NCBI GenBank assembly: GCA_947176615.1
Contig: CAMWRO010000121.1
Coordinates: 1-8,222 of the forward strand
Source of the DNA: an uncultured Porphyromonadaceae bacterium
Lineage (GTDB): Bacteria; Bacteroidota; Bacteroidia; Bacteroidales; Muribaculaceae
DNA: 8,222 nt
Direction: 5' to 3'
Below the pieces are notes generated by a model. It saw only the letters and a list, made by a program, of their open reading frames with translations, was not told where the DNA came from and searched no databases. The translations under genes were made by a program, and so were the position numbers. Of this stretch, positions 1-7,554 are shown piece by piece; positions within the stretch are counted from its first letter, which is position 1; each line of letters starts with the position of its first letter.

Positions 1-1
1 T

Positions 2-553
2 TCCTACGCCGTGTGGTGGATTCGCCAGTCGATTCTTCAGGCACTTGCCGAGCAGTCGCGCATCGTGCGCCTTCCGCTCAATCAGGTAGGCTCGCTCAAC
101 AAGATTTCCAAGGCTCTGTCCAAGTTTGAGCAGGAAAACGAGCGCCGCCCGTCGCCCGAGGAACTCGCCGAAAAGCTCGATGTCCCCGTCGACAAGATTG
201 CCGACACCCTCAAGGTATCAGGCCGTCACATCTCGGTCGACGCCCCCTTTGTCGAGGGTGAGGACAACAGCCTGCTCGACGTGCTGACCAACGATGACTC
301 TCCCATGGCCGATGCTACCTTGACACAGGAATCCCTTTCCAAGGAGGTGGACCGCGCCCTCAAGCAACTGCATGAGCGCGAGCGCGACATCCTCAAAATG
401 TTCTTCGGGATAGGATGTCAGGAGATGACGCTTGAAGAGATTGGAGCCAAGTTTGACCTGACTCGCGAGCGAGTACGTCAGATTAAAGAGAAGGCCATCC
501 GCCGCCTCAAAGGGCAAAAGAGCCGCCTGCTCAAGACATACTTAGGCCAGTAA
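2..553 (+). CDS. rpoD: RNA polymerase primary sigma factor RpoD (sigma-70 family), 3' part
   Basis: This is the C-terminal 183 codons of the housekeeping sigma factor, which directs RNA polymerase to core promoters. The gene enters from the left edge: the reading frame is open from base 2 (Ser-Tyr-Ala-Val-Trp-Trp-Ile-Arg-Gln), so the GTG at 11 is an internal valine and not a start. The YAVWWIRQ stretch is the end of region 2.3/2.4, which melts and reads the -10 element. Region 3 follows (about bases 60-260, RPSPEELAEKL). Region 4, with its helix-turn-helix, is at about 360-530, where TLEEIGAKFDLTRERVRQIK is the -35-binding motif of group 1 sigma factors. Bacteroidota RpoD is usually a short form of under 300 residues, so about 100 residues are probably missing upstream. 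The gene is GC-rich, unlike everything to its right, and ends just before a strong terminator. Identity as sigma-70 is very secure; assignment to RpoD rather than a close group 2 paralogue is likely. Confidence 0.95.
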   Translation, partial: SYAVWWIRQSILQALAEQSRIVRLPLNQVGSLNKISKALSKFEQENERRPSPEELAEKLDVPVDKIADTLKVSGRHISVDAPFVEGEDNSLLDVLTNDDSPMADATLTQESLSKEVDRALKQLHERERDILKMFFGIGCQEMTLEEIGAKFDLTRERVRQIKEKAIRRLKGQKSRLLKTYLGQ

Positions 554-580
554 CCGCAACCCGCGTTACACGCGCCTGAT

Positions 581-627
581 GCAACCGCGGTCGCCGCTCC
601 CCCGAGCAGCGACCGCGGCTGCGTTTT
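581..627 (+). terminator. Rho-independent terminator after rpoD
   Basis: Arms 585-599 and 604-618 pair at 14 of 15 positions (one C/A mismatch, 595 with 608) around a CCCC loop. GCA 581-583 can extend the stem with TGC 620-622 across one mismatch. TTTT follows at 624-627. The stem starts about 28 bases after the rpoD stop, so it should isolate rpoD transcription from the downstream operon. The T-run is short, but the stem is very stable. Confidence 0.8.
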
Positions 628-654
628 ACGATACCGAGGTTTGCCAACAAGCAT

Positions 655-698
655 AATGTCAGAATTTAGACAGACATTGATTAAATTCCGACATTTTT
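655..698. repeat. AT-rich inverted repeat in the spacer, ending in a T-run
   Basis: Arms 655-668 (AATGTCAGAATTTA) and 682-695 (TAAATTCCGACATT) pair at 13 of 14 positions around a 13-base loop, and TTTTT lies at 694-698. It could be a second, weaker terminator or a regulator-binding palindrome, because it lies about 50 bases upstream of the predicted -7 element of the toxin operon. The hexamer GACATT occurs again inside the loop at 673-678. The sequence shows the symmetry; the role is inferred. Confidence 0.55.
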
Positions 699-742
699 CA
701 CAAAAATATCAATTAACATGATATACTTTACAAAAAAACACA

Positions 743-750
743 TATATTTG
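743..750 (+). promoter_or_regulatory. Predicted Bacteroidota -7 promoter element for the three-gene operon
   Basis: TATATTTG matches the TAnnTTTG consensus of the Bacteroidota -7 element exactly. It lies 41 bases before the ATG at 792, which would give a leader of roughly 35 bases. No clear TTTG-type -33 element is seen about 20 bases upstream (the region reads AATTAACATGATATAC), so the promoter may be weak or activator-dependent. No Shine-Dalgarno sequence precedes the ATG, which is normal for this phylum. Confidence 0.6.
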
Positions 751-791
751 CAAAACAAAATTATAAATCACATTTTTAAATCTCTCCTAAT

Positions 792-1205
792 ATGGGAAAA
801 GCGGCTATCAAACTTTTTTTGATACTTGCAATGACAGTTACGTCAATATCTGTTTTTGCCCAAGTAGTTTATTATGGATACGATGCCATAGGCAATCGCA
901 CTAATCAATACACAATGGTGGTTCATGTTCCACAAAAGACAAAATCGACCGGGACATTGGGAGATGTCAACATATCCTTTTCTCCAAACCCAACTCCGGG
1001 ACAATCAAAGATAGAACTTTCCGGGACCTCTATACCTGAAGTTGTAAATGCTGCAATTTACAACATGTCTGGCCAATTGACAATGTCCTTTTCAATTGAA
1101 AATGGCATTTCTGATATTGATTTGTCAGGATTTGCTTCGGGAATGTACGTTATGGTTATCTCTTTAAATGGAGAACACCACACTATACAAATTATAAAAA
1201 ACTAA
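792..1205 (+). CDS. Small secreted protein with one RHS/YD-like motif and a T9SS type A sorting domain
   Basis: The product has 137 residues. Residues 1-23 form a Sec signal peptide (Lys-6, a hydrophobic core, and SVFA before Gln-24, a probable signal peptidase I site). The mature part begins with YYGYDAIGNRT (27-37), which matches the core of an RHS/YD repeat (YDxxGNRT). Residues about 60-137 look like the type A C-terminal sorting domain of the Por/type IX secretion system: FSPNPTPG (63-70), an IYNMSGQ strand (89-95), LSGFASGMY (111-119) and a final strand ending in IIKN. Such domains guide proteins across the outer membrane and are then removed or attached to the surface. Apart from the tag only about 36 mature residues remain, too few for an enzyme, so a structural or adaptor role is likely. 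The stop is 4 bp before the giant RHS gene, implying co-transcription and perhaps translational coupling. Its function as a partner of the RHS protein is inferred. It could instead be a relic of a split RHS gene. Confidence 0.85.
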   Translation: MGKAAIKLFLILAMTVTSISVFAQVVYYGYDAIGNRTNQYTMVVHVPQKTKSTGTLGDVNISFSPNPTPGQSKIELSGTSIPEVVNAAIYNMSGQLTMSFSIENGISDIDLSGFASGMYVMVISLNGEHHTIQIIKN

Positions 1206-1209
1206 TCAC

Positions 1210-4200
1210 ATGAAAACGACACATTATTACAACCGATTCTCCATTTGCATTTTATTTCTCTTTTTCGCTATTCCAAGTCTAAAGGCTGCCATCTCAACCG
1301 CAAATAGCATTGGAACACCTCATGGACAATTTGAAGTGTCTGCAACGGGTGGAGCAACCTATAGCGTATCGATAGAATGTCCAATCGGTGTCGGAGGGAT
1401 GCAACCCGACATCGCCCTCTCCTATAATAGCCAAGGGGGATATGGGTTGGCCGGATTCGGGTTCAATATCTCAGGATTATCGGTGATTTCCCGGGGACAG
1501 AAAAACCGTTTTTATGATGAAGAAATAACCGGGATGACCTATTGTGAAGAAGACCCTCTCTATATTGATGGGAAAAGGCTTATTCTCTACAAGGGACATC
1601 AGGGAGAAATAGGCTCCAGTTATTCAATTGAAGGTGACCCATACGGAGGCGCAACAATTCGAGGTAACGGAAACGATATTTGGATGGACGTATGGTTTCA
1701 AAATGGTTCTAAATATGAATATGGACGGACTGATAACTCCCGACTTTCTTATAGTACTAAATACGGAGCGAAACGCATTTATTCATGGTATATAAGCCGC
1801 GCCGAAGATGTATGCGGTAATTTCATGACTTATACCTATGGGAAAAAGAATCTTACAGTTTACCCTATTGAAATAAAATATGGGGGCAATAGCAATGCGG
1901 GTACATTGGCGAATAACGCTGTTAAATTCTATTACGACACATTAGACAAATCACCTCAATCATTTGTATTGGAGGATGCAAAAGGTGATATATCTATCCG
2001 ACTGTCAGAAATTAAAACCCGTTCAGGCAATAGCCTATATCGTTCTTATGCCTTATCTTACAACACTTCATCCGATAATTCTCTGACCAAGTTTTCAAGA
2101 CTCACTAAAATCGAAGTCTCTAACTCTAACAATGAAAAATTCAATCCGATTGAATTTAATTGGGAATATCTTACAAGTGGCACACAAGTTGCAGGACAAC
2201 CGATGGATTTTCCGTTATTGGAAGATAATGACCCTAACGTTAGTATAATTGACGATGATGTCCATTTGATAAGTACTGATATCAATGGGGATGGCATTTG
2301 CGATATTATTAGATTATCACAAGTCAAAATCAAGTCTAATGCCAGCACCAATACTTATGCCTACTTTTTTTGTTCATCAAGACAGAAAGATGGTACCATT
2401 GCTTATTCCCCTATTCGGAGATCATTAGGTCCTCAGATTAACTGCGAGGAATTCAATGCAATTATGGGTGGCCGAATGATTTTAGATTATGATGGTGACG
2501 GACTAAATGATGTTATTTTTACCTCGCTTAATCATAATAACAACACCGATACAAAATGGATACACCTTTCAATTGTATTAGGGAAAAACATTATAAAAGG
2601 ATATGCCGGAGGAAAAGAAATATACGCACCGATTAAAGACACAAGTGAAATGCCATTATGTGTTATATCCGATTTTAATAAGGATAATTTGGATGATATT
2701 TTTTATATAGAGCCTAAAAGTGTTGGCTCGAATCTATACCCTGCATACCTTATAACGGATCATTCTGATGCTATTTTGCCAGTAAAGCCTATTGAAACTA
2801 CTCTATATTTGCCTAAAAAGCCAAAACGTATTTTCAGCGGGGATTTTAACTCGGATGGATTGCATGATATTATTATTTTTGACGAGACTGGCTATAGTAT
2901 ATACTTTTACAATCATACTTCTAATGAATTTACGTTCATTAACCTTATTTCCGATGAAGATTTCGGGAAAGCTCGCCATATTGAACAAGGCGATTTCAAT
3001 GGTGACGGGTTGATTGATTTTATTTTTGTTGGCAAAAATAGCTATAAATACTATTTTGCCTTAAATAACGGAGATGGAACATTCTCTAAACGTTTAGCGT
3101 ATGACTTTGAAACAGAGGAATACTCATCACAAAGTCGTGACAATTTAAAAAACAATGACCATGACAAATTTTCCATGACAGTCTATGACCGGGACTGTGA
3201 TGGGAAAAGCGATGTCTTAATATTAAATTCTAATTCTGCAACCAGTTGTTACTGGATGCGTTCCGATGGCTCAAAGTTGCACAACTCCCGCAATTGCATT
3301 GTTCAAAAAGATGACTATTCTTCTTGTGCCGACAATATAATGGTTGGCGATTTTCGTGGATTAGGATTCCCCGAAATAATGAATTACGGCAGTAATATTT
3401 ATACAAGTGTAAACTCCGGTGAAAAACAATTGTATCATTATAGAGAGTATGCCAATACTCCCAATAAAGGCAAAATCGTAAAAATCACCGACGGATTGGG
3501 TCGCACAACAGAGATAAAATACACCACCACTTCATTTTCAGACACATATACGCATCTGTATGATGCCGCCACCCCACTTATTGATAATCATTCAACATTT
3601 GCGGTAGTAAAAAGTGTCACCCAAGAAAGCGATTGCACAGGACCACATACTGTTACCTACGCATACGAAGGTTTAAAAAGCCATGTTGATAAAGGCTTGC
3701 TCGGTTACAAAAGAGTCACAATCACTGATGAAACCGGAAATAAGACTTCAACATGTATCGATGAGTGGGACAGCACTTATTTTTTGCCGTCAAAAGTCAC
3801 AAAAACGTCAACGGTTGGAGATGAAACATCAACAGAGGAATTGTTGTATTCATTTGAGGAATACACCTATTCCAAAACGTTCAAATGCAATTTGTCTAAC
3901 TCAATCGTTACCGATATGGACGGGAATGTCACTCGCACAGCATACGAATATGATTTTTCCGCCGCCCAACTCACATCAGAAACAACTACTTATGATGAAT
4001 TTCCCGACATGTACAAAAAGTCGGAATACAAATACTTTTTTTCAACCTATGGTGGTCCAAAACCTATGGAGATAAAGAGTATTACGAAACACGCTGACGA
4101 CCCGGAGGAATCAGTGACGGTTTATGATTATACTTATGAATCGCGTGGATTTGCAACAAAAGTTATCGCCAACCCTAAGGATTCATCTAATAAAATCACG

Positions 4201-7200
4201 ACTGAATATACCTATGATGATTTTGGCAATTTACTGACATCGGTATCTACCGGAGAAAATATGCCCACAATTAAAAAGATTAGCCAATATGATTCAACAG
4301 GCCGTTTTCTTATAAAGGAGTCAACCGACCCAGAAACCAGCGTGATTGAATATACCTATGATCCTTGGGGAAATGTGTTGACCGAAACTGACAAAACAAA
4401 TCCCAATGGAGAACTCACTACTACCTATAATTATAACAACTGGGGAGAACTCTCATCCACGACCTCTCCGAGCGGAGCAGTTTCTACCGTGTCCCGAGAA
4501 TGGGGCAATTCGTTATCTGACCGCTATCACGAAACTGTATCTGAAAGCGGGAGCGCGCCTGTTACCACCTATTATGATGCGTCGGGCAGAGAAATGAAAT
4601 CAGAGACACTTGGATTTAATGATTATCAAATAGTCAACACAAACACATACGACTCTTTGGGGCAACTCGTTACTCAAAAGATACAAAACGGTGTTTTGTC
4701 AATTTCGAGTCAGTTTACATACGATACAAGAGGGAGATTACTGACTAAAAAGATGTCTAATCGCAAAGGATTAACTAATAAATATGGAAACCGATGGATT
4801 GAGACCTCGTCAAGCGACATGGGAACAGTCAAAAAGGCTTTCGATCCTTGGGGCAATTTATTAAAAGCCACCCGATTAAATACATCAGTAGAATACAACT
4901 ACAACTCTAACGGCCATCCCTCAAAAGTGACCCCGACTGGGACTGTGCCATTGACAATGAAGTATGACATCAACGGAAACCGCATCGAACTTGACGATAA
5001 GGCAACCGGAAAAATGATTACCATATATACTCCCGACGGACGTATTGCAACTCAAACGGATGCTCGCGGAATTATTAAAAAAAATACATACAACGACTTT
5101 GGACAATTAGTGAAATCTGATGTCGGTGGAGATGCTGTAAATTATACCTACGGAACCGAAGGTAATGCAAAAATGCAACTTACGCAAATGTACCGATGGA
5201 ATTATGCAATCACTTATGATTACGACAAATATCACCGTGTAATCACAGAAAAACGCTACAATCCCATAATCGGCATGATTGAATTCGGGTTTGCCTATGA
5301 CTCAATTGGCAACATTATTGAGAAACGCTTTCCGGGAAATGTTACCGTTCAGTACACTTATGATGATTACGGGAATAAGACGGGGGCCAAAGTCAATGGA
5401 AAAGAGATATATACACTAACTACTCATGATGGCTCTAAATCAGTGTGGAAAAACGGAAATACCATCATGTTTCAAATGATTCGTGATGAAGATGGCTATA
5501 TACGACAACTCAATCAGAATGTAACAAACCGTTATGGCGCAAACTGGTTTTATGATGTCAATGTTCATAATGATATAACCCGACGGGTCTATACGCGAAA
5601 CGGAAGTGTCGCGCTTGACGAGTCTTTTGGGTATGACGATTTTAACAGGCTCCGTGAATCTCATACATCTACAGGCAATCATAACGTAACATCGTTTACC
5701 CCAAATGGCAATGTCGCCTCCAAAACCGGGTTAGGACGATTTACCTATTCCTTAGAAAACAGAGTGAGTTCTGTCGAAAACACTGACAGTATTATAACAG
5801 GCCGCTATGATTATAGCTATAATGCTTTTGGCAAAATCATGACAATTGTCGATGTCCATTCCGCTGAGCAGCATGTTGTTCAAGCAATGGCTATAGATAA
5901 TGTTGACACAACAGAAAATCTTCTATTCTCAGCAGAAGATGTTGCGGAGTGTATGGCAATAGCAGAGGATGCCGAGGAGGCATCGGTAATGTCTGTTTTA
6001 CCGACATCGCCCAATGCCCGGTGGCAGGTATTTGAATATTGGCCCGACATGACACTTGCCTTTACGCAGTACCAAGATCCAAATTCAAAAAAATGTTACC
6101 AAGTTCTGACTACCGATGATTATGAAGTAGTCGTGCGAGGCAATAAGAGGTTGCAATTTTGCTATATCGACGGTATGGCCGTATTGGTTAAAGATTTTGA
6201 CAAAGAATCGGATGAGAGTGACATTCTATACCTGTCATCCGACAATCTCGGTAGTATTTGGGGTGTTACCGAAATTTCCGGCATACCGGCTTTTGAGGCG
6301 ACGTATGATGCTTGGGGCAAGCAGAAAGTTTTGCAAAATGGCCTCCCCATGATGCGCGGTTACTGTGGACATCACATGATATCGGAATTTGACCTCATTC
6401 ACATGGACGGTCGTGTTTATGATCCTATAATAGGACGTTTTATCAGTCCTGACAATTATGTGCAACTCCCCGATGATGCTCAAAGTTTCAACCGTTACAC
6501 CTATTGTCTTAATAATCCGTTACGATATACTGACCCTAACGGCGAATGGTGGGGAGTCGATGATTTAATATTTGGCGCAATCGGTTTCGTTACCGGTTAT
6601 CTCTCCAATGCCATCTCCTCGGGCAATTGGGGATGGAGTTCTATTCAGTCGGGATTGATTGGAGGTGTAACGACATGGTTAAGTGCTAACCTTTGTGGCG
6701 CGGACTCTTTTTTGTCACATACCTCTAAGTCAAAAATAAATTGGGGTGCAGTTGGAAAATATGCAGCCGCTACAACCGCCTCAATAATTTCACCATCTAC
6801 GACAATACCAATTAATTCTCATCTTGCTGTAGGTGGTTCCATGTTGTTTTCCTTCGGGTCGGGAGGCATCTGTGCTGGATTAGGTGTTGGTATTCAATAC
6901 AGTGAGGGCAAATTCAAAGCGATGGCTGGATTTGGAGCTGGAACTAATTATTACGGTTGGTCTTCATCAGTTAAATATGGTCAATGGGGTGCTGGCTATG
7001 GCAGAACGACTTACAGTAGTGGTGATTTTCATGGAGAATTGGCTGGTTCTCAGACATTGGGCACACTTTCATTATACTTCCCCTATAAGGCCTCCATTAA
7101 TTTTAGCAATGATTGTTTAGGAGATCGAGAGGATCGATGGAGAACCAATTTCATCGACTTTTCGGTAGCGCAATTTTCCATAGGTTCTTTTGTTAGTACT

Positions 7201-7539
7201 AATTGGGGCAGGAATGCTAGTGAATTAAGTGCCAAACCCGGTGAAAAAGTATTTTACGAAAAGGAGGCTGATTCCCCGATCGGAAAGAACAAAAATGGGA
7301 ATGGGGCATGGTTAGATGGGCGTGTCTATTTTGCGCCTGCATGGGTTGGATATCGAACGGGTAATACTGTTATTCGCGCAGGTTTCAGCCATAAATCGGT
7401 TCAAAATATAACGCAAAATTTAATTCACAAAAATGTAAAATTCGCTGCTACCCATTATTTCTTGAATTATGAGAAGATGTATACCGGGGGATATTTCCAC
7501 TATGGCAGATATAACCCATTTACACCATTTGGATATTAA
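1210..7539 (+). CDS. Giant secreted RHS/TcB-like polymorphic toxin with C-terminal type 23-like toxin domain
   Basis: The product has 2109 residues. A Sec signal peptide (1 to about 26, ending LKA-A) is followed by an SpvB-type region (about 33-340; GQFEVSATGGATYSV, MQPDIALSYNSQGG, GLAGFGFNISGLSVISR). Next come seven FG-GAP/VCBS calcium-loop motifs (357-722), a TcB-like middle segment (about 745-850; IVKITDGLGRTTEIKY, LLGYKRVTITDETGN), YD repeats (999-1545), an acidic insert (about 1549-1670), an RHS-associated core (1672-1779), a hydrophobic Gly-rich connector (1780 to about 1882) and a C-terminal toxin-like domain. RHS and Tc BC proteins are known to fold as hollow beta-shells that enclose their own C-terminal toxin, which the core cuts free by aspartyl autoproteolysis. 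The expected motif is present: YDPIIGRFISPD (1737-1748), then NPLRYTDPNG (1769-1778). The ATG at 1210 is chosen because it gives the signal peptide directly. The protein has no T9SS sorting domain, transmembrane anchor or PAAR domain, so its exit route is not visible in its own sequence. The frame is intact throughout, with no truncation or frameshift. Family assignment is secure; target and activity are not known. Confidence 0.93.
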   Translation: MKTTHYYNRFSICILFLFFAIPSLKAAISTANSIGTPHGQFEVSATGGATYSVSIECPIGVGGMQPDIALSYNSQGGYGLAGFGFNISGLSVISRGQKNRFYDEEITGMTYCEEDPLYIDGKRLILYKGHQGEIGSSYSIEGDPYGGATIRGNGNDIWMDVWFQNGSKYEYGRTDNSRLSYSTKYGAKRIYSWYISRAEDVCGNFMTYTYGKKNLTVYPIEIKYGGNSNAGTLANNAVKFYYDTLDKSPQSFVLEDAKGDISIRLSEIKTRSGNSLYRSYALSYNTSSDNSLTKFSRLTKIEVSNSNNEKFNPIEFNWEYLTSGTQVAGQPMDFPLLEDNDPNVSIIDDDVHLISTDINGDGICDIIRLSQVKIKSNASTNTYAYFFCSSRQKDGTIAYSPIRRSLGPQINCEEFNAIMGGRMILDYDGDGLNDVIFTSLNHNNNTDTKWIHLSIVLGKNIIKGYAGGKEIYAPIKDTSEMPLCVISDFNKDNLDDIFYIEPKSVGSNLYPAYLITDHSDAILPVKPIETTLYLPKKPKRIFSGDFNSDGLHDIIIFDETGYSIYFYNHTSNEFTFINLISDEDFGKARHIEQGDFNGDGLIDFIFVGKNSYKYYFALNNGDGTFSKRLAYDFETEEYSSQSRDNLKNNDHDKFSMTVYDRDCDGKSDVLILNSNSATSCYWMRSDGSKLHNSRNCIVQKDDYSSCADNIMVGDFRGLGFPEIMNYGSNIYTSVNSGEKQLYHYREYANTPNKGKIVKITDGLGRTTEIKYTTTSFSDTYTHLYDAATPLIDNHSTFAVVKSVTQESDCTGPHTVTYAYEGLKSHVDKGLLGYKRVTITDETGNKTSTCIDEWDSTYFLPSKVTKTSTVGDETSTEELLYSFEEYTYSKTFKCNLSNSIVTDMDGNVTRTAYEYDFSAAQLTSETTTYDEFPDMYKKSEYKYFFSTYGGPKPMEIKSITKHADDPEESVTVYDYTYESRGFATKVIANPKDSSNKITTEYTYDDFGNLLTSVSTGENMPTIKKISQYDSTGRFLIKESTDPETSVIEYTYDPWGNVLTETDKTNPNGELTTTYNYNNWGELSSTTSPSGAVSTVSREWGNSLSDRYHETVSESGSAPVTTYYDASGREMKSETLGFNDYQIVNTNTYDSLGQLVTQKIQNGVLSISSQFTYDTRGRLLTKKMSNRKGLTNKYGNRWIETSSSDMGTVKKAFDPWGNLLKATRLNTSVEYNYNSNGHPSKVTPTGTVPLTMKYDINGNRIELDDKATGKMITIYTPDGRIATQTDARGIIKKNTYNDFGQLVKSDVGGDAVNYTYGTEGNAKMQLTQMYRWNYAITYDYDKYHRVITEKRYNPIIGMIEFGFAYDSIGNIIEKRFPGNVTVQYTYDDYGNKTGAKVNGKEIYTLTTHDGSKSVWKNGNTIMFQMIRDEDGYIRQLNQNVTNRYGANWFYDVNVHNDITRRVYTRNGSVALDESFGYDDFNRLRESHTSTGNHNVTSFTPNGNVASKTGLGRFTYSLENRVSSVENTDSIITGRYDYSYNAFGKIMTIVDVHSAEQHVVQAMAIDNVDTTENLLFSAEDVAECMAIAEDAEEASVMSVLPTSPNARWQVFEYWPDMTLAFTQYQDPNSKKCYQVLTTDDYEVVVRGNKRLQFCYIDGMAVLVKDFDKESDESDILYLSSDNLGSIWGVTEISGIPAFEATYDAWGKQKVLQNGLPMMRGYCGHHMISEFDLIHMDGRVYDPIIGRFISPDNYVQLPDDAQSFNRYTYCLNNPLRYTDPNGEWWGVDDLIFGAIGFVTGYLSNAISSGNWGWSSIQSGLIGGVTTWLSANLCGADSFLSHTSKSKINWGAVGKYAAATTASIISPSTTIPINSHLAVGGSMLFSFGSGGICAGLGVGIQYSEGKFKAMAGFGAGTNYYGWSSSVKYGQWGAGYGRTTYSSGDFHGELAGSQTLGTLSLYFPYKASINFSNDCLGDREDRWRTNFIDFSVAQFSIGSFVSTNWGRNASELSAKPGEKVFYEKEADSPIGKNKNGNGAWLDGRVYFAPAWVGYRTGNTVIRAGFSHKSVQNITQNLIHKNVKFAATHYFLNYEKMYTGGYFHYGRYNPFTPFGY
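1306..2229 (+). other. SpvB-like N-terminal domain of the RHS protein
   Basis: Residues about 33-340 of the giant protein resemble the N-terminal domain of Salmonella SpvB and of the Tc toxin B subunit (the 65 kDa virulence plasmid B family). Diagnostic features are the opening GQFEVSATGGATYSVSI, the P-x-G-x-GGMQPDIALSYNSQGG turn and GLAGFGFNISGLSVISR. In Tc toxins this region starts the shell and has no toxic activity of its own. The right boundary is approximate. Confidence 0.8.
2278..3375 (+). repeat. Seven FG-GAP/VCBS-type calcium-loop repeats in the RHS protein
   Basis: Seven Asp-rich loops of the form DxNxDGxxD recur at residues 357 (DINGDGICD), 426 (DYDGDGLND), 488 (DFNKDNLDD), 545 (DFNSDGLHD), 595 (DFNGDGLID), 660 (DRDCDGKSD) and 714 (DFRGLGFPE). 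Spacings are 69, 62, 57, 50, 65 and 54 residues. The seventh has lost most of its acidic ligands. This spacing fits blades of a beta-propeller with a calcium loop in each, as in integrin-type FG-GAP and bacterial VCBS proteins, and agrees with an extracellular location. Confidence 0.85.
4204..5844 (+). repeat. YD (RHS) repeat array in the RHS protein
   Basis: Residues about 999-1545 hold roughly 18 YD repeats, each about 20-40 residues, with the signature [YF]xYDxxGNLLxxT. Clear copies are YTYDDFGNLLT (1000), YTYDPWGNVLTET (1048), YYDASGREMKSET (1121), FTYDTRGRLLTKK (1169), FDPWGNLLKAT (1211), KYDINGNRIE (1251), NTYNDFGQLV (1292), FAYDSIGNIIEKR (1361) and YTYDDYGNKTG (1382). Weaker copies near 1474 and 1534 lead into the acidic insert. 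These repeats form the spiralling beta-strand wall of the RHS cage. They are diverged at DNA level, so they are old and not a recent tandem expansion. Confidence 0.9.
6223..6546 (+). other. RHS-associated core domain with predicted autoproteolysis site
   Basis: Residues 1672-1779 match the RHS-associated core. LYLSSDNLGSIWGVTE corresponds to the usual YHxDHLGSxxxxT, ATYDAWGK to YDPFG, and GRVYDPIIGRFISPD to the nearly invariant RYYDPxxGRFxSxD. NRYTYCLNNPLRYTDPNG corresponds to NxYxYxxNPLxxxDPxG. Asp-1738 and Asp-1748 are candidates for the catalytic acidic pair, and PLRYTDPNGEW fits the PxxxxDPxG boundary after which RHS toxins are released. The usual Leu or Trp after Gly is displaced by one residue (GEW). 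Cleavage is inferred from the family. Confidence 0.88.
6856..7536 (+). other. C-terminal toxin domain resembling polymorphic toxin type 23
   Basis: Residues about 1883-2109 follow the RHS boundary and a hydrophobic connector, the place where polymorphic toxins carry their variable effector. The sequence is rich in Gly, Tyr, Trp and Phe with alternating polar and hydrophobic residues (YYGWSSSVKYGQWGAGYGRT), which suggests mostly beta structure. Landmarks are NDCLGDREDRWRTN (1967-1980), GAWLDGRVYFAPAWVGYR (2032-2049), GFSHKSVQNITQNLIH (2058-2073) and a last stretch GGYFHYGRYNPFTPFGY. The pattern matches my memory of the Bacteroidota polymorphic toxin type 23 family, whose biochemical activity I do not know. 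His-2061 and His-2073 are the most eye-catching candidate active residues, but nothing in the sequence proves catalysis. The assignment needs a profile search against the type 23 family. Confidence 0.6.
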
Positions 7540-7554
7540 TTTTAACTACTTTTC

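Noticed and set aside
218..517. 99-codon open frame on the - strand under rpoD
   Set aside because: It is antisense to conserved sigma regions 3 and 4 in a GC-rich gene, where long chance antisense frames are common. No motif or start signal supports it.
814..820. Run of seven T in the signal-peptide codons of the small gene as a phase-variation tract
   Set aside because: Seven bases is short for slipped-strand switching, and similar runs occur by chance in this AT-rich DNA (T-run at 2365-2371, A-run at 5077-5084).
3683..4075. 130-codon open frame on the + strand inside the RHS gene
   Set aside because: It lies wholly in another frame of the intact RHS reading frame, has no recognisable domain or start context, and its composition reflects the overlapping gene.
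4204..5844. CRISPR array or recent DNA tandem repeat suggested by the recurring YD codons
   Set aside because: The repetition is at protein level only. The DNA copies differ widely, spacing is irregular, and the frame codes continuously.
7540..7554. Separate promoter or terminator between toxin and lipoprotein genes
   Set aside because: The 15-base gap has no hairpin and no TAnnTTTG element, so co-transcription is the simpler reading.
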